Of a stretch of 64,000 bases of DNA, positions 1 to 12,340 are shown one piece after another. The notes below the pieces were generated by a model, which was not told the origin of the DNA, did not search any database, and saw nothing but the letters and a program-made list of their open reading frames with translations. The translations under genes were made by a program, and so were the position numbers. How positions within the stretch are numbered: the first letter of the stretch is position 1; every line of letters begins with the position of its first letter. This DNA comes from Staphylococcus succinus (GTDB lineage: Bacteria; Bacillota; Bacilli; Staphylococcales; Staphylococcaceae): assembly GCF_029024945.1 (NCBI RefSeq), contig NZ_CP118976.1, positions 1,860,001 to 1,924,000 on the forward strand, written 5' to 3'.

Positions 1-860
1 TCACCAAAACGTGCATTAAATTCAATCACTTTCGGTCCTTCAGCAGTTATAATAGCACCAATATATAATACTCCAAAGAATGAGTATCCTTCAGCAAGCA
101 TTGCTTTTGCTATAGGTTGTGCTATTTCATCATTAGTACGTTGTAGAATCGTTTGATCTATATGTGGTACTGGGCAATATGCACCCATTCCACCTGTATT
201 TGGTCCTAAATCGTTATCAAATGCGCGTTTATGATCTTGTGCGATGCAATCAAATGGTACTGCATAATCACCATTGACAAAGGTCATCAATGAGAATTCT
301 TCACCTTCAAGAAATTGTTCGAATACTACAACACCTTGCTCTTCAGGATACAATTCTTCGACACCAGCAACAGCTTCTTCATAAGTTGTCGCTATAATAA
401 CACCCTTGCCTGCTGCTAACCCATCTTTTTTTAATACAACTGGATATTCACATGATTCAATGTAAGCCAATGCATGTTGTTTATTTGTAATTTCTTTATA
501 TTCTGCAGTTGGAATTTCATACTTTTCCATTAATTGCTTAGCAAATAATTTAGAGCCCTCAATTTGAGCAGCAGCCTTATTAGGTCCAAACACCTTAATA
601 TCTTCTTCTTGGAGTTTATCTGCTAAACCTTCTGTTAATGGTTGCTCAGGACCAATAACTACCCATTCAATATCATTTTGTTTTGCAAAGGTCACAATTT
701 GCTCATGATCTGTTTCTGCTATATGAGTATGAACTTGTGCAACTTCTGTCATGGCATCATTACCTGGAATTGCAAATATTTTTGTAACAAGCGGGGATTG
801 CTTTAATTTATGTGCTAATACATGTTCCCTACCACCTGCACCAATTACTAGTACCTTCAT
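1..860 (-). CDS. purD: Phosphoribosylamine-glycine ligase, C-terminus cut by window edge
   Basis: GAR synthetase, which joins phosphoribosylamine and glycine using ATP in the second step of purine synthesis. About 286 residues are visible of a family norm near 415. The N-terminus [13 protein letters not shown] is the family's opening nucleotide-binding loop, and the ATP-grasp core shows [11 protein letters not shown] and the metal-site stretch EFNARFGD at the edge. The ATG at 860 is preceded by a GGAGG ribosome site. It lies 22 bases after purH and is the last visible gene of the operon. The remaining C-terminus lies left of base 1. Confidence 0.95.
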   Translation of the reverse strand, partial: MKVLVIGAGGREHVLAHKLKQSPLVTKIFAIPGNDAMTEVAQVHTHIAETDHEQIVTFAKQNDIEWVVIGPEQPLTEGLADKLQEEDIKVFGPNKAAAQIEGSKLFAKQLMEKYEIPTAEYKEITNKQHALAYIESCEYPVVLKKDGLAAGKGVIIATTYEEAVAGVEELYPEEQGVVVFEQFLEGEEFSLMTFVNGDYAVPFDCIAQDHKRAFDNDLGPNTGGMGAYCPVPHIDQTILQRTNDEIAQPIAKAMLAEGYSFFGVLYIGAIITAEGPKVIEFNARFG

Positions 861-882
861 ATAATAATTGCCTCCGATTTCC

Positions 883-2361
883 TTAATGTTTAAAATGACG
901 AACGCCAGTAGTTACCATAGCCACACCATATTTGTTAGCCATATCAATAGACTCTTGGTCTTTAATTGAACCACCTGGTTGAATAATCGCTTTAATGCCA
1001 GATTTAGCTGCTAATTCAACTGTATCACCCATTGGGAAAAACCCATCTGATACCATTACAACATCTTCATTAATTTCTAATGCACGGTCAATTGCAATCT
1101 GCGCCGAACCTACACGATTCATTTGACCAGCACCAATTCCAACTGTCTGTTTCGCATTACTTAAAATGACTGCGTTACTTTTAACAGATGCAACCACTTT
1201 CCAACCAAGTAACATAGCATCCCACTGCGCTTCAGTTGGTTCCACTTCTGTTACTATATTCATATCTTCACGTTTTAATACTACATTATCTTTATCTTGA
1301 ACTAAATATCCACCTGATACAGAAACAACTTCTTGTTCACTGTTATCAATTGTCATATCAATTTCCAATAATCTAATATTTTTCTTTTTACTTAATACAT
1401 CTAAGGCTGCCTGTGTAAATTTAGGTGCAATAACTACTTCTAAGAAAATTTCATGTAATGATTCTGCTAATTCAGTGTCTACAGTACGATTCAAAGCAAC
1501 TATACCACCAAAAATAGATTGGCTATCTGCTTCAAATGCATATTGGTATGCTTCTTCAATTGTGTTTGCAACTCCAACACCACAAGGATTCATATGTTTT
1601 ACAGCTACTGCAGCAGGTTGTTCAAATTGTTTAACAAGTGATAAAGCTGCATCAGCATCCTTAATATTGTTATAACTTAATTGTTTACCGTGTAATTGTT
1701 TAGCTCCAGCAAGTGTATGTGTAGCATTAGAAGTACGAACAAAATGTGCAGATTGCTGTGGATTTTCACCATAACGTAGACTTTCTTTATTGTCTTTGAA
1801 GAATTCTACAATAGCTGCATCATATTGATTTGTATGATCAAATACTTTAACCATAAGTGATTTACGATATTCTTCGTCTAAAGTATCATTTTCTAACTTA
1901 TCAATAACTTCATTGTAATCTGCAGGATGAACTACAGTTGTTACATGTTTAAAGTTTTTAGCAGCAGCGCGAAGCATCGTTGGACCGCCAATATCAATGT
2001 TCTCAATTGCGTCATCTTGTGTTACTTCTGGATTAGCAACCGTTTCTTTAAATGGATATAAATTAACTACAACGATATCTATTAAATCAATATGTTGTTC
2101 TTTTAATTGTTCTAAGTGTTCAGGCTTATCACGATCAGCCAAAATACCACCATGTACTGATGGATGCAATGTCTTAACTCGACCATCCATAATTTCTTCA
2201 AATTGAGTTAATTCTGAAATTGATTTAACTGGGACGTCCGCTTCCACCAAAGCACGCATTGTTCCACCTGTTGAAAATAATTCATACCCTAATTGATTTA
2301 AAGATTGGGCAAAAGCCACAATTCCACTTTTATTTGATACACTTAATATTGCTTTTTTCAT
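883..2361 (-). CDS. purH: Bifunctional AICAR transformylase / IMP cyclohydrolase
   Basis: Catalyses the last two steps to IMP: formylation of AICAR with 10-formyl-tetrahydrofolate, then ring closure. The N-terminal cyclohydrolase (MGS-like) domain starts [13 protein letters not shown] and holds the STGGT motif. The C-terminal transformylase domain contains AVKHMNPCG. The frame is open to a GTG at 2373, but that GTG lies inside the ribosome site AAGAGGTG, so the ATG at 2361 is the true start, giving 492 residues as in S. aureus. Its formyl donor connects it to FolD, encoded just beyond the operon promoter. Confidence 0.96.
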   Translation of the reverse strand: MKKAILSVSNKSGIVAFAQSLNQLGYELFSTGGTMRALVEADVPVKSISELTQFEEIMDGRVKTLHPSVHGGILADRDKPEHLEQLKEQHIDLIDIVVVNLYPFKETVANPEVTQDDAIENIDIGGPTMLRAAAKNFKHVTTVVHPADYNEVIDKLENDTLDEEYRKSLMVKVFDHTNQYDAAIVEFFKDNKESLRYGENPQQSAHFVRTSNATHTLAGAKQLHGKQLSYNNIKDADAALSLVKQFEQPAAVAVKHMNPCGVGVANTIEEAYQYAFEADSQSIFGGIVALNRTVDTELAESLHEIFLEVVIAPKFTQAALDVLSKKKNIRLLEIDMTIDNSEQEVVSVSGGYLVQDKDNVVLKREDMNIVTEVEPTEAQWDAMLLGWKVVASVKSNAVILSNAKQTVGIGAGQMNRVGSAQIAIDRALEINEDVVMVSDGFFPMGDTVELAAKSGIKAIIQPGGSIKDQESIDMANKYGVAMVTTGVRHFKH

Positions 2362-2376
2362 TTGTATTGGCACCTC

Positions 2377-2943
2377 TTATTGAATGATTTTTGAAATGAC
2401 TTCTGGATATAAAGTATGTTCTAATGCTTTAATTCTTTCTTCAAGTTGTTCTTTAGTATCATCTGGATATATGTTACATGTACGCTGTTCGATAATCTCT
2501 CCTGTGTCCATCCCACTATCTACATAATGTACTGTTGAACCAGTGATTGTATCTCCGCTTTCAAAAGCTTGACCAACTGCATCTTTACCTTTATATTTCG
2601 GCAATAAAGATGGATGAATATTAAGAATACGTTTATCATATGCTCTTAATATATTTTCACCTATCAGCTTCATGTACCCTGCTAAGACTATCCATTCCAC
2701 CTTTTCCGCTGTTAACCATTCTATGATTTTTCGTTCATAGTCTGCTTTTGAATCAAAATTTTTCAATTCGTTGATATGCACATCCAAATTATATTTTCTC
2801 GCACGTTCTATACAATATGCACTAACTTGGTCTGTATATAAAGCAGTCACTTCAATATGAGGTAACTGACCTTGTTCTATTTGTGTCATTATACTTTCAA
2901 AATTACTACCTGAACCAGACGCAAAAATAGCTATTTTGGTCAC
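2377..2943 (-). CDS. purN: Phosphoribosylglycinamide formyltransferase (GART)
   Basis: Transfers a formyl group from 10-formyl-tetrahydrofolate to GAR. The 188 residues show the N-terminal loop [13 protein letters not shown], the catalytic [10 protein letters not shown] segment and the D of [13 protein letters not shown]. The start is GTG at 2943, only 2 bases after the purM stop, with a GGGGG ribosome site overlapping the purM end, so translation is probably coupled to purM. Length is normal for PurN. Confidence 0.96.
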   Translation of the reverse strand: MTKIAIFASGSGSNFESIMTQIEQGQLPHIEVTALYTDQVSAYCIERARKYNLDVHINELKNFDSKADYERKIIEWLTAEKVEWIVLAGYMKLIGENILRAYDKRILNIHPSLLPKYKGKDAVGQAFESGDTITGSTVHYVDSGMDTGEIIEQRTCNIYPDDTKEQLEERIKALEHTLYPEVISKIIQ

Positions 2944-2945
2944 TT

Positions 2946-3974
2946 TTATACCCCCGATAATTGAATTGGGTCATCACCTTTAGCAATTTCACCAATTTTA
3001 TAAGCTTTAACCTGTTGCTCGTTTAATATATCTAATGCTTGCTGTTCGTTTTCTTTATCAATGACCAAAGTAAATCCGATACCCATGTTAAACACGTTGT
3101 ACATTTCATTTGTTGAAATTTCGCCCTGTGTTTGTAACCAATCAAATATTTTTGGAGTAGGAAACTGTGTTACATCTATTTTTGCTGTTACACCCTCAGG
3201 TAATGCTCGAGGAATATTTTCATAGAATCCGCCACCTGTAATATGTGTCATAGCATGTATTTGAACCGCTTCTTTAACAGCAAGTACAGGTTTAACGTAT
3301 AAACGTGTAGGTTCTAAGAATGTGTCTAAATATGTGCGATTACTATCAAAAGTGTCATCTAAGTTAACACCAGATTTTTCAATTAAATTTCTAACTAAAC
3401 TATAACCATTGGAATGTACTCCACTTGATTCAAGTCCGATGATGATTTGACCTGGTTTAACTGATGTGCCATCTATATATGCTTCTTTTTCAACAGCACC
3501 AACTGCAAATCCAGCTAAATCATATTCGCCTTCATGATACATTTCACCCATTTCAGCAGTCTCTCCACCAATAAGCGCAGTATTTGTTTCTTCACAACCA
3601 TCACTTACACCTTTAACAATCTGTTCAATGACTTCAGGCACAACTTTATGAGTTGCGATGTAATCTAAGAAATAAAGTGGCTCTGCACCTGTTGTTAAAA
3701 TGTCATTTACACACATTGCAACTGCATCTACACCAATTGTGTCGTGTTTATTATGATCAATAGCTAATTTTAATTTTGTACCAACACCATCAGTACCAGA
3801 AACAAGTAATGGTGCTTTCATATTTAATTGTGATAGGTCAAATGTAGCCCCAAAACCACCTAGCCCACCAAGAACTTCTTTACGCATTGTTCGTTTAACG
3901 TGACTAGACATACGTTCTACCGCTTCGTAACCTGCATTAATATCGACACCTGCTTGTTGGTATGCTTTAGACAT
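2946..3974 (-). CDS. purM: Phosphoribosylformylglycinamidine cyclo-ligase (AIR synthetase)
   Basis: ATP-dependent closure of the imidazole ring (FGAM to AIR). The 342 residues follow the AIR synthase N- and C-domain pattern, with the motifs [16 protein letters not shown] and HITGGGF. The ATG at 3974 has an AGAGGG ribosome site and overlaps the end of purF by 8 bases, in keeping with the tightly packed operon. Length and motifs are intact. Confidence 0.96.
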   Translation of the reverse strand: MSKAYQQAGVDINAGYEAVERMSSHVKRTMRKEVLGGLGGFGATFDLSQLNMKAPLLVSGTDGVGTKLKLAIDHNKHDTIGVDAVAMCVNDILTTGAEPLYFLDYIATHKVVPEVIEQIVKGVSDGCEETNTALIGGETAEMGEMYHEGEYDLAGFAVGAVEKEAYIDGTSVKPGQIIIGLESSGVHSNGYSLVRNLIEKSGVNLDDTFDSNRTYLDTFLEPTRLYVKPVLAVKEAVQIHAMTHITGGGFYENIPRALPEGVTAKIDVTQFPTPKIFDWLQTQGEISTNEMYNVFNMGIGFTLVIDKENEQQALDILNEQQVKAYKIGEIAKGDDPIQLSGV

Positions 3975-5454
3975 TTAAATTACCCTCTTTATCAAAGTAT
4001 TGTTTATTATTATTTAAGTATTCTTTTTGTCTTTCGCTTAAATGCTCAATATAATCTGATTCATAATCATATAAGCCAGCAGGATAATCCCCTGTAAAAC
4101 TTTCAACACACAAACCACTATATGGTACGTCTTCATCAAGACCAATGGAATCAATAAGTCCATCGACTGATAAATAGGATAATGAATCAGCGCCAATATG
4201 GTCTCTAATTTCTTCAGGTGATTTATTAGCAGATATTAATTCAGCTGTCGTAGATACATCAATACCATAGAAACTAGGGAACATAAATTCTGGTGAAGCA
4301 ATACGAACATGAACTTCATTAGCTCCAGCGTCTTTTAACATTTGTACAATTCTTCTACTTGTAGTACCTCTAACTATAGAATCGTCTACAAGTACAATGT
4401 TCTTATTATGAACGATATCTTTCACAGCGGATAATTTAACTCTAACACCTTGTTCTCTTAGTTCTTGTGTAGGTTGAATAAATGTCCTTGCAACATACTG
4501 GTTTTTAACAAGCCCCATTTCATATGGTAAGCCACTTTCCTCAGCATAACCAGACGCTGCAGAGAGCGATGAATTAGGCACACCAATGACCATATCTGCC
4601 GTTTCTGCTGGACTTTCTTGTGCTAATTGTTTACCAGACTGTTTTCGTACAGCATGTACATTTTTACCGGCAATCGTAGAGTCTGGCCTTGCAAAATAAA
4701 TATATTCCATTGCTGAGATTGCAGTAGTTGTATGTCTCGTATAAGATTCAACTCTAATACCATCATCATTGATTACTACATATTCGCCTGCATGGACATC
4801 TCGTACAAATTCAGCACCTAGTACATCAATCGCACATGTTTCACTTGCGAGAATATAAGAACCCGTTTTCATTTTTCCTACAACTAATGGTCTAATGGCA
4901 TTTGGATCAACTGCACCATACAGTGCATCTTTCGTTAATAAAGCAAATGTGAAACCACCTTTAATCTTTCTTAAACTTTCTTGTAATGCAGCTTCAAAGG
5001 TTGGTGCTTTACTTCTACGAATTAAGTGCATAATAACTTCTGTGTCTGATGAAGAATGGAAGATGGATCCTTGGTGTTCTAATGATCTTCTCAAGCTTTG
5101 CGCATTGATAAGATTACCGTTGTGACAAACTGCAACACTCATATCATAAAAATGGTATAAAAATGGTTGGATATTTTCTATACCTTTATTACCTGACGTA
5201 GCATAACGCACATGTCCAATAGCATGTTGATAGGGCTTAAATGATTCAAGTTGAATATCTGAAATTGCTTCAGTTAATAGTCCTAAACCACGCTCACCCA
5301 CAAGTGCTTCACCATTTGAACAAACGATACCAGCACCTTCTTGGCCACGATGTTGTAAACTGTGTAAACCCATATACGTTAACTGTGCTGCTTCGTGATG
5401 GTTCCATATTCCGAACACACCGCATTCTTCATTTAATCCACTGATGTCATACAT
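3967..5454 (-). CDS. purF: Amidophosphoribosyltransferase
   Basis: Committed step of purine synthesis: glutamine plus PRPP gives phosphoribosylamine. The protein starts with a short propeptide followed by [10 protein letters not shown], where Cys11 is the Ntn-type glutaminase nucleophile exposed after processing. The C-terminal phosphoribosyltransferase domain carries the PRPP loop [13 protein letters not shown]. It has 495 residues, near the staphylococcal norm, and the start overlaps purL by 22 bases. The enzyme family is feedback-inhibited by purine nucleotides. Confidence 0.97.
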   Translation of the reverse strand: MYDISGLNEECGVFGIWNHHEAAQLTYMGLHSLQHRGQEGAGIVCSNGEALVGERGLGLLTEAISDIQLESFKPYQHAIGHVRYATSGNKGIENIQPFLYHFYDMSVAVCHNGNLINAQSLRRSLEHQGSIFHSSSDTEVIMHLIRRSKAPTFEAALQESLRKIKGGFTFALLTKDALYGAVDPNAIRPLVVGKMKTGSYILASETCAIDVLGAEFVRDVHAGEYVVINDDGIRVESYTRHTTTAISAMEYIYFARPDSTIAGKNVHAVRKQSGKQLAQESPAETADMVIGVPNSSLSAASGYAEESGLPYEMGLVKNQYVARTFIQPTQELREQGVRVKLSAVKDIVHNKNIVLVDDSIVRGTTSRRIVQMLKDAGANEVHVRIASPEFMFPSFYGIDVSTTAELISANKSPEEIRDHIGADSLSYLSVDGLIDSIGLDEDVPYSGLCVESFTGDYPAGLYDYESDYIEHLSERQKEYLNNNKQYFDKEGNLNV

Positions 5455-7622
5455 TTAGGAATAGCTCCTTCCCATAATTCATTCAGATTTGTAACTTCAC
5501 GTTTCACTTGCACATTATTATTAGACACAGAGAATTGTCCATCTTCTGTAATTTTCCCAATTTCGACAGCATCATCTAATGATAATGATTGACCTTCTTT
5601 GACAGCTACAATATAACGGCCTTGTGTTTCACTAAATAGTTGTTCATTACTCACATTTACTTTTACATCCATACCTAATCCGTAATGTGCACTCATACGT
5701 GCTAATGTAATTAACAATCCGCCTTTACCAACAGTTTGTACATGAGAAGCGAGACCTTCACGGATGACATTTTTGATTGCTTCACCTTTACGTACTTCGT
5801 CAGACAAATCAATTGTTTCAAACTCATGGTTTACTTCGTTATAAAGTAGTTTCTCAATTTGGCTACCACCAAAATCATCTTTCGTTTCACCAACAATATA
5901 TAATGTATCGTTGACTTTAAGATTAAAATCATTTAAAAATTGAATGTCATCTATTAAACCAACCATACCAACTACTGGTGTTGGGAAGATTGAAGTTTCA
6001 CGTGTTTCGTTATAAAGTGAAACATTCCCTGAAACAACTGGTGTATTTAAGATTTCACAAGCTTCTGACATGCCTTTAGTTGAATCGGCTAATTGTTGAT
6101 AAATTTCTTTTTTCTCAGGTGATCCGTAGTTTAAGCAGTCTGTCATAGCTAATGGTGTTGCACCGACAGAAATCAAATTACGGTATGCTTCAGCAACTAC
6201 CATTTTTCCACCTTCATAAGGATTGTTGAACACATAACGAGCTTCACCATCAATTGTTGATGCTATAGCTTTATTTGTACCTTCTACACGCACAACTGAA
6301 GATTGTAAACCTGGTTTTACAATGGTATTAGCGCCAACTTGCTGATCATATTGCTCATATAAATAGCGTTTTGATGCAATGGTAGGATGTTGTAATAATG
6401 TTTCAAATACATTATCCACATCTATATTACTATAGTCATTTTTATTGTTATTATATTCTGGGGCTTCACCTTCTAATACATATACAGGCGCCTCATCAGA
6501 TAACGGTTGGACTGGAATATCTGCAAATACTTCACCTTCGTAAGTGAGGACAAATCTATCCGTATCTGTAACTTCCCCAATAACAGCTGTATCTAATTCG
6601 TGTTTTTCGAATAATTCTAAGAATTTATCTTCTTCACCTTTTTCAACTACTAGTAACATACGCTCTTGTGTTTCAGATAGCATCATTTCATAAGGTGAAA
6701 TCCCTTGTTCTCTTGTTGGGACTTTTTCTAATTGAAGATGTAAACCACTGCCACCTTTAGCTGCCATTTCTGAAGATGATGAAGTTAACCCTGCAGCACC
6801 CATATCTTGAATTCCAACTAGGTGATCAAACGTGATTGCTTCAAGCGTTGCTTCCATCAATTTCTTACCTACAAATGGATCTCCAATTTGTACTGACGGA
6901 CGTTTACTTTCACTATCTTCACTCAATTCTTCTGAGGCAAATGTTGCACCGTGAATACCATCACGACCAGTTTTCAACCCTACATAAATTACTGAGTTTC
7001 CAACACCTTTAGCAGTACCTTTTTGAACCATATCATGATCAATAATACCTACACACATTGCATTGACTAGAGGGTTTCCTTCATATCTATCATCAAACTC
7101 GATTTCACCTGCAGTTGTAGGAATACCAATACAGTTACCGTATCCACCAATACCTGCAACAACGCCACGTAATAAACGACGGTTTTGTTTTTCAGTTAAT
7201 TCACCAAAACGTAAACTATTTAATAAATTAATTGGTCTTGCACCTATAGAAACAATATCTCTAATAATGCCACCTACACCTGTAGCAGCACCTTGATACG
7301 GTTCAACGGCTGATGGGTGATTATGTGATTCTACTTTGAACACAACAGCTTGGTTATCACCAATATCAACAACACCGGCACCTTCACCAGGTCCCATTAA
7401 TACGTGTTCACCCGAAGTAGGAAATTGTGTTAAAAATGGTTTAGAGTGTTTATAAGAACAATGTTCACTCCACATTACAGAAAAAATACCTATCTCAGTA
7501 AAATTAGGTTCACGCCCTAAAATTTCACAAACTTTGTCGTACTCTTTGTCGCTTAATCCCATATCTTTATATAATTGTTCTAATTTGATTTCTTCTGCAC
7601 TTGGTTCAATAAACTTAGACAT
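5433..7622 (-). CDS. purL: FGAM synthase subunit II (small PurL)
   Basis: ATP-dependent synthetase subunit that converts FGAR to FGAM with ammonia from PurQ, held together by PurS. At 729 residues it is the Gram-positive small form rather than the roughly 1300-residue fused enzyme, which fits the separate purS and purQ genes beside it. The active-site stretches [15 protein letters not shown] and [18 protein letters not shown] are present. It overlaps purQ by 8 bases and purF by 22. Confidence 0.96.
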   Translation of the reverse strand: MSKFIEPSAEEIKLEQLYKDMGLSDKEYDKVCEILGREPNFTEIGIFSVMWSEHCSYKHSKPFLTQFPTSGEHVLMGPGEGAGVVDIGDNQAVVFKVESHNHPSAVEPYQGAATGVGGIIRDIVSIGARPINLLNSLRFGELTEKQNRRLLRGVVAGIGGYGNCIGIPTTAGEIEFDDRYEGNPLVNAMCVGIIDHDMVQKGTAKGVGNSVIYVGLKTGRDGIHGATFASEELSEDSESKRPSVQIGDPFVGKKLMEATLEAITFDHLVGIQDMGAAGLTSSSSEMAAKGGSGLHLQLEKVPTREQGISPYEMMLSETQERMLLVVEKGEEDKFLELFEKHELDTAVIGEVTDTDRFVLTYEGEVFADIPVQPLSDEAPVYVLEGEAPEYNNNKNDYSNIDVDNVFETLLQHPTIASKRYLYEQYDQQVGANTIVKPGLQSSVVRVEGTNKAIASTIDGEARYVFNNPYEGGKMVVAEAYRNLISVGATPLAMTDCLNYGSPEKKEIYQQLADSTKGMSEACEILNTPVVSGNVSLYNETRETSIFPTPVVGMVGLIDDIQFLNDFNLKVNDTLYIVGETKDDFGGSQIEKLLYNEVNHEFETIDLSDEVRKGEAIKNVIREGLASHVQTVGKGGLLITLARMSAHYGLGMDVKVNVSNEQLFSETQGRYIVAVKEGQSLSLDDAVEIGKITEDGQFSVSNNNVQVKREVTNLNELWEGAIPKCMTSVD

Positions 7623-8286
7623 TTTGTTCCCTCCAACTATTTACCATTGCTTCAAATAACTTCACACCACTATCAGTCCCCAGTATAGATTCAATCGCAC
7701 GCTCTGGATGCGGCATCATGCCGCATACGTTGCCTTTTTCATTAACAATACCGGCAATATCACTATAAGAACCATTAGGATTGTCAATATATTTTAATAT
7801 AATTTGGTTATTTGCTTCTAAATCTTTATATATCTCTGGAGTACAATAATAATGACCTTCACCATGTGCAACTGGATATATAACTTCTTCGTTATCAGCA
7901 TATAAATTTGTATATGGCGTTGTATTATTTACTACTTTTAATGTTTCATTTCTACTTACAAACAAATGTGAATCATTGTGTAATAATGCTCCAGGTAAAA
8001 GTCCGATTTCTGTTAATATTTGGAATCCATTACATACGCCTAACACTGGTTTGCCTTCATCTGCCAAACGTTTGACTTCATTAATAATAGGAGCGACACT
8101 TGCCATAGCACCTGATCTTAAATAATCTCCAAACGAGAAGCCTCCTGGTATTAATACACCATCAAAACCTTCTAATGACGTATTTCGATAATCGACATAT
8201 TCAGCTTGTACACCAGATTTTATTGCCGCATTATACATATCACGATCACAGTTTGATCCTGGAAATTTCAGCACTGCAAATTTCAT
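7615..8286 (-). CDS. purQ: FGAM synthase subunit I, glutaminase
   Basis: Class I glutamine amidotransferase that supplies ammonia to PurL. In its 223 residues the nucleophile Cys85 sits in GVCNGFQ, and the His/Glu pair is in MMPHPERA near the C-terminus; the oxyanion region is [13 protein letters not shown]. The gene starts one base into the purS stop (TAATG junction), so the two are translationally coupled. Confidence 0.96.
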   Translation of the reverse strand: MKFAVLKFPGSNCDRDMYNAAIKSGVQAEYVDYRNTSLEGFDGVLIPGGFSFGDYLRSGAMASVAPIINEVKRLADEGKPVLGVCNGFQILTEIGLLPGALLHNDSHLFVSRNETLKVVNNTTPYTNLYADNEEVIYPVAHGEGHYYCTPEIYKDLEANNQIILKYIDNPNGSYSDIAGIVNEKGNVCGMMPHPERAIESILGTDSGVKLFEAMVNSWREQNV

Positions 8287-8546
8287 TAGGCTTTCTCTCC
8301 TTCTTCCAAAACTTTATAACTATATTCTTCAATTACTGTATTAGCAAATAGTTTTTCACTTAGTGTTGTAATCACATTGTGTACAGCTTCGTCAGTCGCT
8401 TCATCTATAGTCATATATAAAACTTTACCTACACGGATATCATTCACTTGCGTGTAACCTAAATCATGTACTGCGCGATTTAAAGCTTGACCTTGTGTAT
8501 CTAATACTTGCGTTTGTAATGTGATGTGTAATTCGATTGTTTTCAT
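8286..8546 (-). CDS. purS: FGAM synthase subunit PurS
   Basis: Small 86-residue subunit that bridges PurQ and PurL and is required by the small-PurL form of the enzyme. It matches the PurS family over its whole length ([18 protein letters not shown], then a beta-alpha-beta pattern with VRVGK-like [12 protein letters not shown]). A GGAGG ribosome site lies within the purC end and the start is 2 bases after the purC stop. Confidence 0.94.
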   Translation of the reverse strand: MKTIELHITLQTQVLDTQGQALNRAVHDLGYTQVNDIRVGKVLYMTIDEATDEAVHNVITTLSEKLFANTVIEEYSYKVLEEGEKA

Positions 8547-8548
8547 TT

Positions 8549-9250
8549 TTATAGTGCCTCCAGTTTATTTAAGAAAGTTTGATAAGTTTCAATAATCGAT
8601 CCTGTGTCTTCGCGATACACGTCTTTGTCAAAGTTTGTATCACTGTGTTTATCCCATATGCGACACGTATCAGGTGATATTTCATCAGCTAATATAATTT
8701 GACCATCTGTTGTACGGCCAAATTCAATTTTAAAATCTACTAATCTAAGTTCCATTTTGTCCATTAATTCAACTAATATAGTATTTATTTCTTTTGCGGA
8801 TTCTTTTAAAGTGGCAATATCTTCATCATTAGCTAAGTGCAAGAGCTTAATGTGATCATCCGTAATTAAAGGGTCATTTAAGTCATCATTTTTATAGAAA
8901 AATTCAACAAGTGGTGCTTCAAATTCATGTCCTTTTTCAAAACCTAATCTTTTAGTAATAGAGCCTGCTGCTATGTTACGTACCACAACTTCTAAAGGAA
9001 TAATGTCTACTGACTTCACCAACTGTTCTGTTTCCGATGTTTGTTCAATGAAATGGCTATCAACGCCTTGAGATTTGATGAAATTAAAAATTCTTGATGT
9101 AATTTGGTTATTTAAACGACCTTTACCTTCAATAAAATCTTTCTTTGCACCATTACCAGCTGTTACTTCATCTTTATATTCGACACGTAATACATCAGTT
9201 TCTCCAGTTGAGAAAATTCTTTTAGCTTTTCCTTCATATAACAAGGACAT
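8549..9250 (-). CDS. purC: SAICAR synthetase
   Basis: Condenses CAIR with aspartate using ATP. The 233 residues begin [12 protein letters not shown], the characteristic glycine/lysine loop, and contain [11 protein letters not shown] and the substrate segment [13 protein letters not shown]. Single-domain bacterial length. It starts one base into the purK stop (TAATG), so it is coupled to purK. Confidence 0.96.
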   Translation of the reverse strand: MSLLYEGKAKRIFSTGETDVLRVEYKDEVTAGNGAKKDFIEGKGRLNNQITSRIFNFIKSQGVDSHFIEQTSETEQLVKSVDIIPLEVVVRNIAAGSITKRLGFEKGHEFEAPLVEFFYKNDDLNDPLITDDHIKLLHLANDEDIATLKESAKEINTILVELMDKMELRLVDFKIEFGRTTDGQIILADEISPDTCRIWDKHSDTNFDKDVYREDTGSIIETYQTFLNKLEAL

Positions 9251-10377
9251 TAGTTATGTCTCCCTTCAAATTTGTTTAACAGCAATTGTTCTGTTTCATT
9301 AATATCATCAGTCAAAACTGTTAAATGACCCATTTTTCTATCTGGTTTCCGTACGTTTTTACCATAAATATGCACATGCCATTCTGGATGATTACTGAAT
9401 TGGTCTTCTAATATATCTAAATCTCTACCTAGTAAATTCATCATTATAGAAGGTTTCAGTAGTTGAATCCTCTCCGGCAGTTTTTGACCAGTAATTGCAA
9501 GTATATGTGTATCAAATTGTGAATAGTCACAAGCTTCAATAGAATAATGACCTGAATTATGAGGTCTTGGTGCAATTTCATTTACATATAAATTATTTTG
9601 GGTATCTATAAAGAATTCAACCGTAAAGGTACCTACAAAATGAATGTGCTCTATAATTTTTTTGACTTCACTTCGTGCTTCTTGCTCTTTATCTGTTCGT
9701 GCAGGCACTATTGTTTTAAAAAGTATTTGATTTTGATGTTCATTTTCTTGTAATGGAAAATACGTTATTTGATTATCTTTGCCAATTGTAACCGTTAATG
9801 AAACTTCTTTGTGTAAATCTAAAAATTGTTCAGCAACACATTCTTGTTTCGAAATAAGTACTTCTGCTTCATCCAAATAAGATTGATCTTTAACCAATAT
9901 TTGTCCTTTACCGTCATAACCTCCAAATCTAGTTTTAACGATAAATGGATAACCGATTTGTTCTATTGCTATAGATAAATCTTTAGGCTCAGTTAATTGA
10001 ATAAAATTCGCAATTTGCGTTTGTGCTTTTTGCAATGATTGCTTTTCTATCAATCGATCTTGAAGTGTTTGAATTGCTTCATATCCTTGAGGGATATTAT
10101 ATTGTGAAACAAGTGACTGTAATTGTTTAGATGAGATATTTTCAAATTCATAAGTGATAACATCTGATGCTTCACCAAGTTGATTTAAAGCCTCTAGATC
10201 ATCGTAATTTGCATGAATAAATTCATGTGCCACGTGTTGGCAAGGACAAGCATTATCAGGATCAAGCACAATGACTTTATAACCCATTTTTTGTGCAGAT
10301 TGAGCCATCATCTTACCTAACTGTCCTCCGCCGATAATGCCAATCGTTGAGCCGAATTTTAATTTACTGAAGCTCAT
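9250..10377 (-). CDS. purK: N5-CAIR synthetase, ATP-grasp
   Basis: Uses ATP and bicarbonate to carboxylate AIR, giving N5-CAIR for PurE. The [12 protein letters not shown] loop at the N-terminus, the ATP-grasp segment [10 protein letters not shown] and the metal-site stretch [11 protein letters not shown] are all visible. The frame reaches an upstream GTG at 10389, but homologues start at MxFxKLKFG, so the ATG at 10377 is preferred (375 residues). It overlaps purE by 14 bases. The ribosome site is weak (GTGAG), consistent with coupling to purE. Confidence 0.95.
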   Translation of the reverse strand: MSFSKLKFGSTIGIIGGGQLGKMMAQSAQKMGYKVIVLDPDNACPCQHVAHEFIHANYDDLEALNQLGEASDVITYEFENISSKQLQSLVSQYNIPQGYEAIQTLQDRLIEKQSLQKAQTQIANFIQLTEPKDLSIAIEQIGYPFIVKTRFGGYDGKGQILVKDQSYLDEAEVLISKQECVAEQFLDLHKEVSLTVTIGKDNQITYFPLQENEHQNQILFKTIVPARTDKEQEARSEVKKIIEHIHFVGTFTVEFFIDTQNNLYVNEIAPRPHNSGHYSIEACDYSQFDTHILAITGQKLPERIQLLKPSIMMNLLGRDLDILEDQFSNHPEWHVHIYGKNVRKPDRKMGHLTVLTDDINETEQLLLNKFEGRHN

Positions 10378-10846
10378 GTTGCATTTCACTCACTTTCTCA
10401 ACTAGCGATTTTTCATAATTTTCCAAATTCTTTTGGATTGCTTTATTACCGATACTTAATATTCTCGCAGCAAGTATACCTGCGTTTTTAGCACCAGCTT
10501 TTCCTATCGCTGTCGTCGCTACAGGGATTCCCCCCGGCATTTGTACAATAGATAATAACGAATCTAAACCTTTTAAACTTTTAGACTCTATAGGTACGCC
10601 AATGACAGGTAAAGTTGTCATTGATGCAACCATGCCTGGTAAGTGAGCTGCACCACCTGCTCCAGCAATAATTACGTCATATCCATTTGCTCTTGCTTCA
10701 TTTGAAAATTCAAACATCAATTGTGGTGTACGATGTGCTGAAACAACCTTTTTATCATACGGAATTTCAAATTGTTCTAACATTAGGCAACTTTCTTTCA
10801 TCGTATCCCAGTCAGAGGAACTCCCCATTATAACTACCACTTTCAA
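10364..10846 (-). CDS. purE: N5-CAIR mutase
   Basis: Converts N5-CAIR to CAIR. First gene of the purine operon. The family signature [15 protein letters not shown] begins right at the TTG codon at 10846, which has an AAAGGGTG ribosome site 5 bases upstream. This gives 160 residues, the S. aureus length. A longer reading that starts at 10915 would add 23 residues before the fold and is rejected. The motifs SAHRTP and [11 protein letters not shown] are present. Confidence 0.95.
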   Translation of the reverse strand: MKVVVIMGSSSDWDTMKESCLMLEQFEIPYDKKVVSAHRTPQLMFEFSNEARANGYDVIIAGAGGAAHLPGMVASMTTLPVIGVPIESKSLKGLDSLLSIVQMPGGIPVATTAIGKAGAKNAGILAARILSIGNKAIQKNLENYEKSLVEKVSEMQHELQ

Positions 10847-10905
10847 ATTGAACACCCTTTCAGAAATTTGAAATGTTACTACTATTAGTTGTATATTACA
10901 AATAT

Positions 10906-10934
10906 AGCATAACAACTAAACAACGCTTTTTCAA
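10906..10934 (-). promoter_or_regulatory. Sigma-A promoter of the purine operon
   Basis: On the minus strand, TTGAAA (10929-10934), a 17-base spacer and TATGCT (10906-10911). Transcription should begin near 10899, leaving a leader of about 50 bases before the purE TTG. That is too short for a purine riboswitch. Confidence 0.65.
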
Positions 10935-10937
10935 TCA

Positions 10938-10973
10938 AAAATCGAACTATATAGCAAAAAAAAGTTCCAATCT
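10938..10973. promoter_or_regulatory. Inverted pair of PurR boxes
   Basis: The box AAAATCGAACTAT (10938-10950) matches the PurBox consensus AWWWCCGAACWWT at 12 of 13 positions. An inverted second box lies at 10961-10973 (10 of 13). The two GAAC/GTTC cores are 16 bases apart, the spacing known for the Bacillus and Staphylococcus PurR repressor. They sit directly upstream of the purE -35, and between purE and folD, so PurR could control both. Confidence 0.7.
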
Positions 10974-10980
10974 ACGTCTT

Positions 10981-11013
10981 TTGGTTGATATTTATCGTTC
11001 AATTTATGTTAAA
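10981..11013 (+). promoter_or_regulatory. Probable folD promoter region
   Basis: Two overlapping readings are possible: TTGGTT-18-TATGTT or TTGATA-17-GTTAAA. Neither is strong. It is directly adjacent to the PurR boxes. Confidence 0.35.
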
Positions 11014-11051
11014 GTTAAGTAAAGTTCATACATTTTAGGAGGATATTTTTC

Positions 11052-11909
11052 ATGGTCGCAAAAATTTTAGACGGAAAACAAATCGCAAAAGATTACAGAC
11101 AGGGTCTTAAAGATCAAGTTGAAGCTTTACAATCAAAAGGATATACACCTAAACTATCAGTTATTCTTGTTGGGAATAATGGTGCAAGTCAAAGTTATGT
11201 AAATTCTAAGAAGAAAGCTGCAGAAAAAATTGGCATGATTTCTGAAATTGTTCATTTAGATGAAACAACATCTGAAGAAGAAGTTCTTAATGAACTTAAA
11301 CGTTTAAATGAAGATGAAAGTGTAAGTGGTATTCTTGTACAAGTACCTTTACCTAAACAAGTAAGTGAACAAAAAGTTTTAGAAGCTATTAATCCTGCTA
11401 AAGACGTTGATGGTTTCCACCCTGAAAATATTGGTAAACTTTATATTGATCAACAAACATTTGTACCATGTACACCACTAGGCATTATGGAATTATTAAA
11501 CCATGCTGATATCGAATTAGAAGGAAAAGATGCAGTGATTATTGGACGTAGCCATATCGTTGGTCAACCAGTGTCTAAATTATTACTACAAAAAAATGCA
11601 TCAGTTACAATCCTTCACTCAAGATCTAAAGATATGCACAGTCATTTAAAAAATGCTGATATTATCGTAAGTGCTGTAGGTCGTCCAGGATTAGTTACAA
11701 AAAATGATGTCAAAGAAGGTGCCATTGTCATTGATGTGGGTAATACTCCTGATGAAAATGGCAAGTTAAAAGGTGATATTGAATACGATGAAGTTAAAGA
11801 AGTTGCAGGTGCAATCACACCAGTTCCAGGTGGCGTTGGCCCAATGACAATAACTATGGTATTAAATAATACACTAATTGCTGAAAAATTACGCAGAGGC
11901 ATCGAATAA
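11052..11909 (+). CDS. folD: Methylenetetrahydrofolate dehydrogenase / cyclohydrolase
   Basis: Interconverts 5,10-methylene- and 10-formyl-tetrahydrofolate with NADP, making the formyl donor used by PurN and PurH. The 285 residues contain the catalytic [13 protein letters not shown] lysine region, the [10 protein letters not shown] nucleotide-binding segment and the C-terminal PGGVGPMT signature. The ATG at 11052 follows an AGGAGGAT ribosome site. It diverges from purE across the PurR boxes, which ties C1 supply to purine synthesis. Confidence 0.96.
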   Translation: MVAKILDGKQIAKDYRQGLKDQVEALQSKGYTPKLSVILVGNNGASQSYVNSKKKAAEKIGMISEIVHLDETTSEEEVLNELKRLNEDESVSGILVQVPLPKQVSEQKVLEAINPAKDVDGFHPENIGKLYIDQQTFVPCTPLGIMELLNHADIELEGKDAVIIGRSHIVGQPVSKLLLQKNASVTILHSRSKDMHSHLKNADIIVSAVGRPGLVTKNDVKEGAIVIDVGNTPDENGKLKGDIEYDEVKEVAGAITPVPGGVGPMTITMVLNNTLIAEKLRRGIE

Positions 11910-11924
11910 AATAGTATTTAATAA

Positions 11925-11958
11925 AAAGAACTTGGCTCTTATACCAAGTTCTTTTTTT
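11925..11958 (+). terminator. Intrinsic terminator of folD
   Basis: An 11-base stem (AAAGAACTTGG with its complement), an 8-base loop and a run of T directly follow folD. Confidence 0.85.
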
Positions 11959-12340
11959 CTTTCTTACTATTAATCAACATTACATTTAATATTGAAAGTT
12001 ATTTTCGTATCATACAATTAAATTTTAATTAACCACTATTATATTCCTCTTACTACTATTATAATGTGATATTTATAAATTTTTTCGTCACAATATAAGT
12101 ACAAAAATTCCAGCTTTTTTAACTTCTTTATGTAGTACGCCCTATCCACTGTTAGACATTTTAAAAACTTTAATCCCTCTAAATTATATTTCAACTCACA
12201 ATTTACTTATTTTTTACTGAATGTTTTATTTATATTCACAGTAATACGTTATATTAAGACTATAGTATGATGTTTTTCTATAGTAGATAAAGTATAGTGA
12301 AATTAAATAAAATCATGACTTTCATACGGAGGTTAACGTT
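11959..12340. other. Gene-free AT-rich stretch before the Ig-like gene
   Basis: About 380 bases with no convincing reading frame or RNA structure. It should hold the promoter of the gene at 12341, but no good -35/-10 pair could be picked out. Confidence 0.5.

Noticed and set aside
2371..2373. GTG as the purH start
   Set aside because: It lies within the ribosome site; homologues begin at the ATG at 2361.
10846..10934. Purine riboswitch before purE
   Set aside because: The predicted leader is only about 50 bases and shows no aptamer motifs; control is by PurR boxes.
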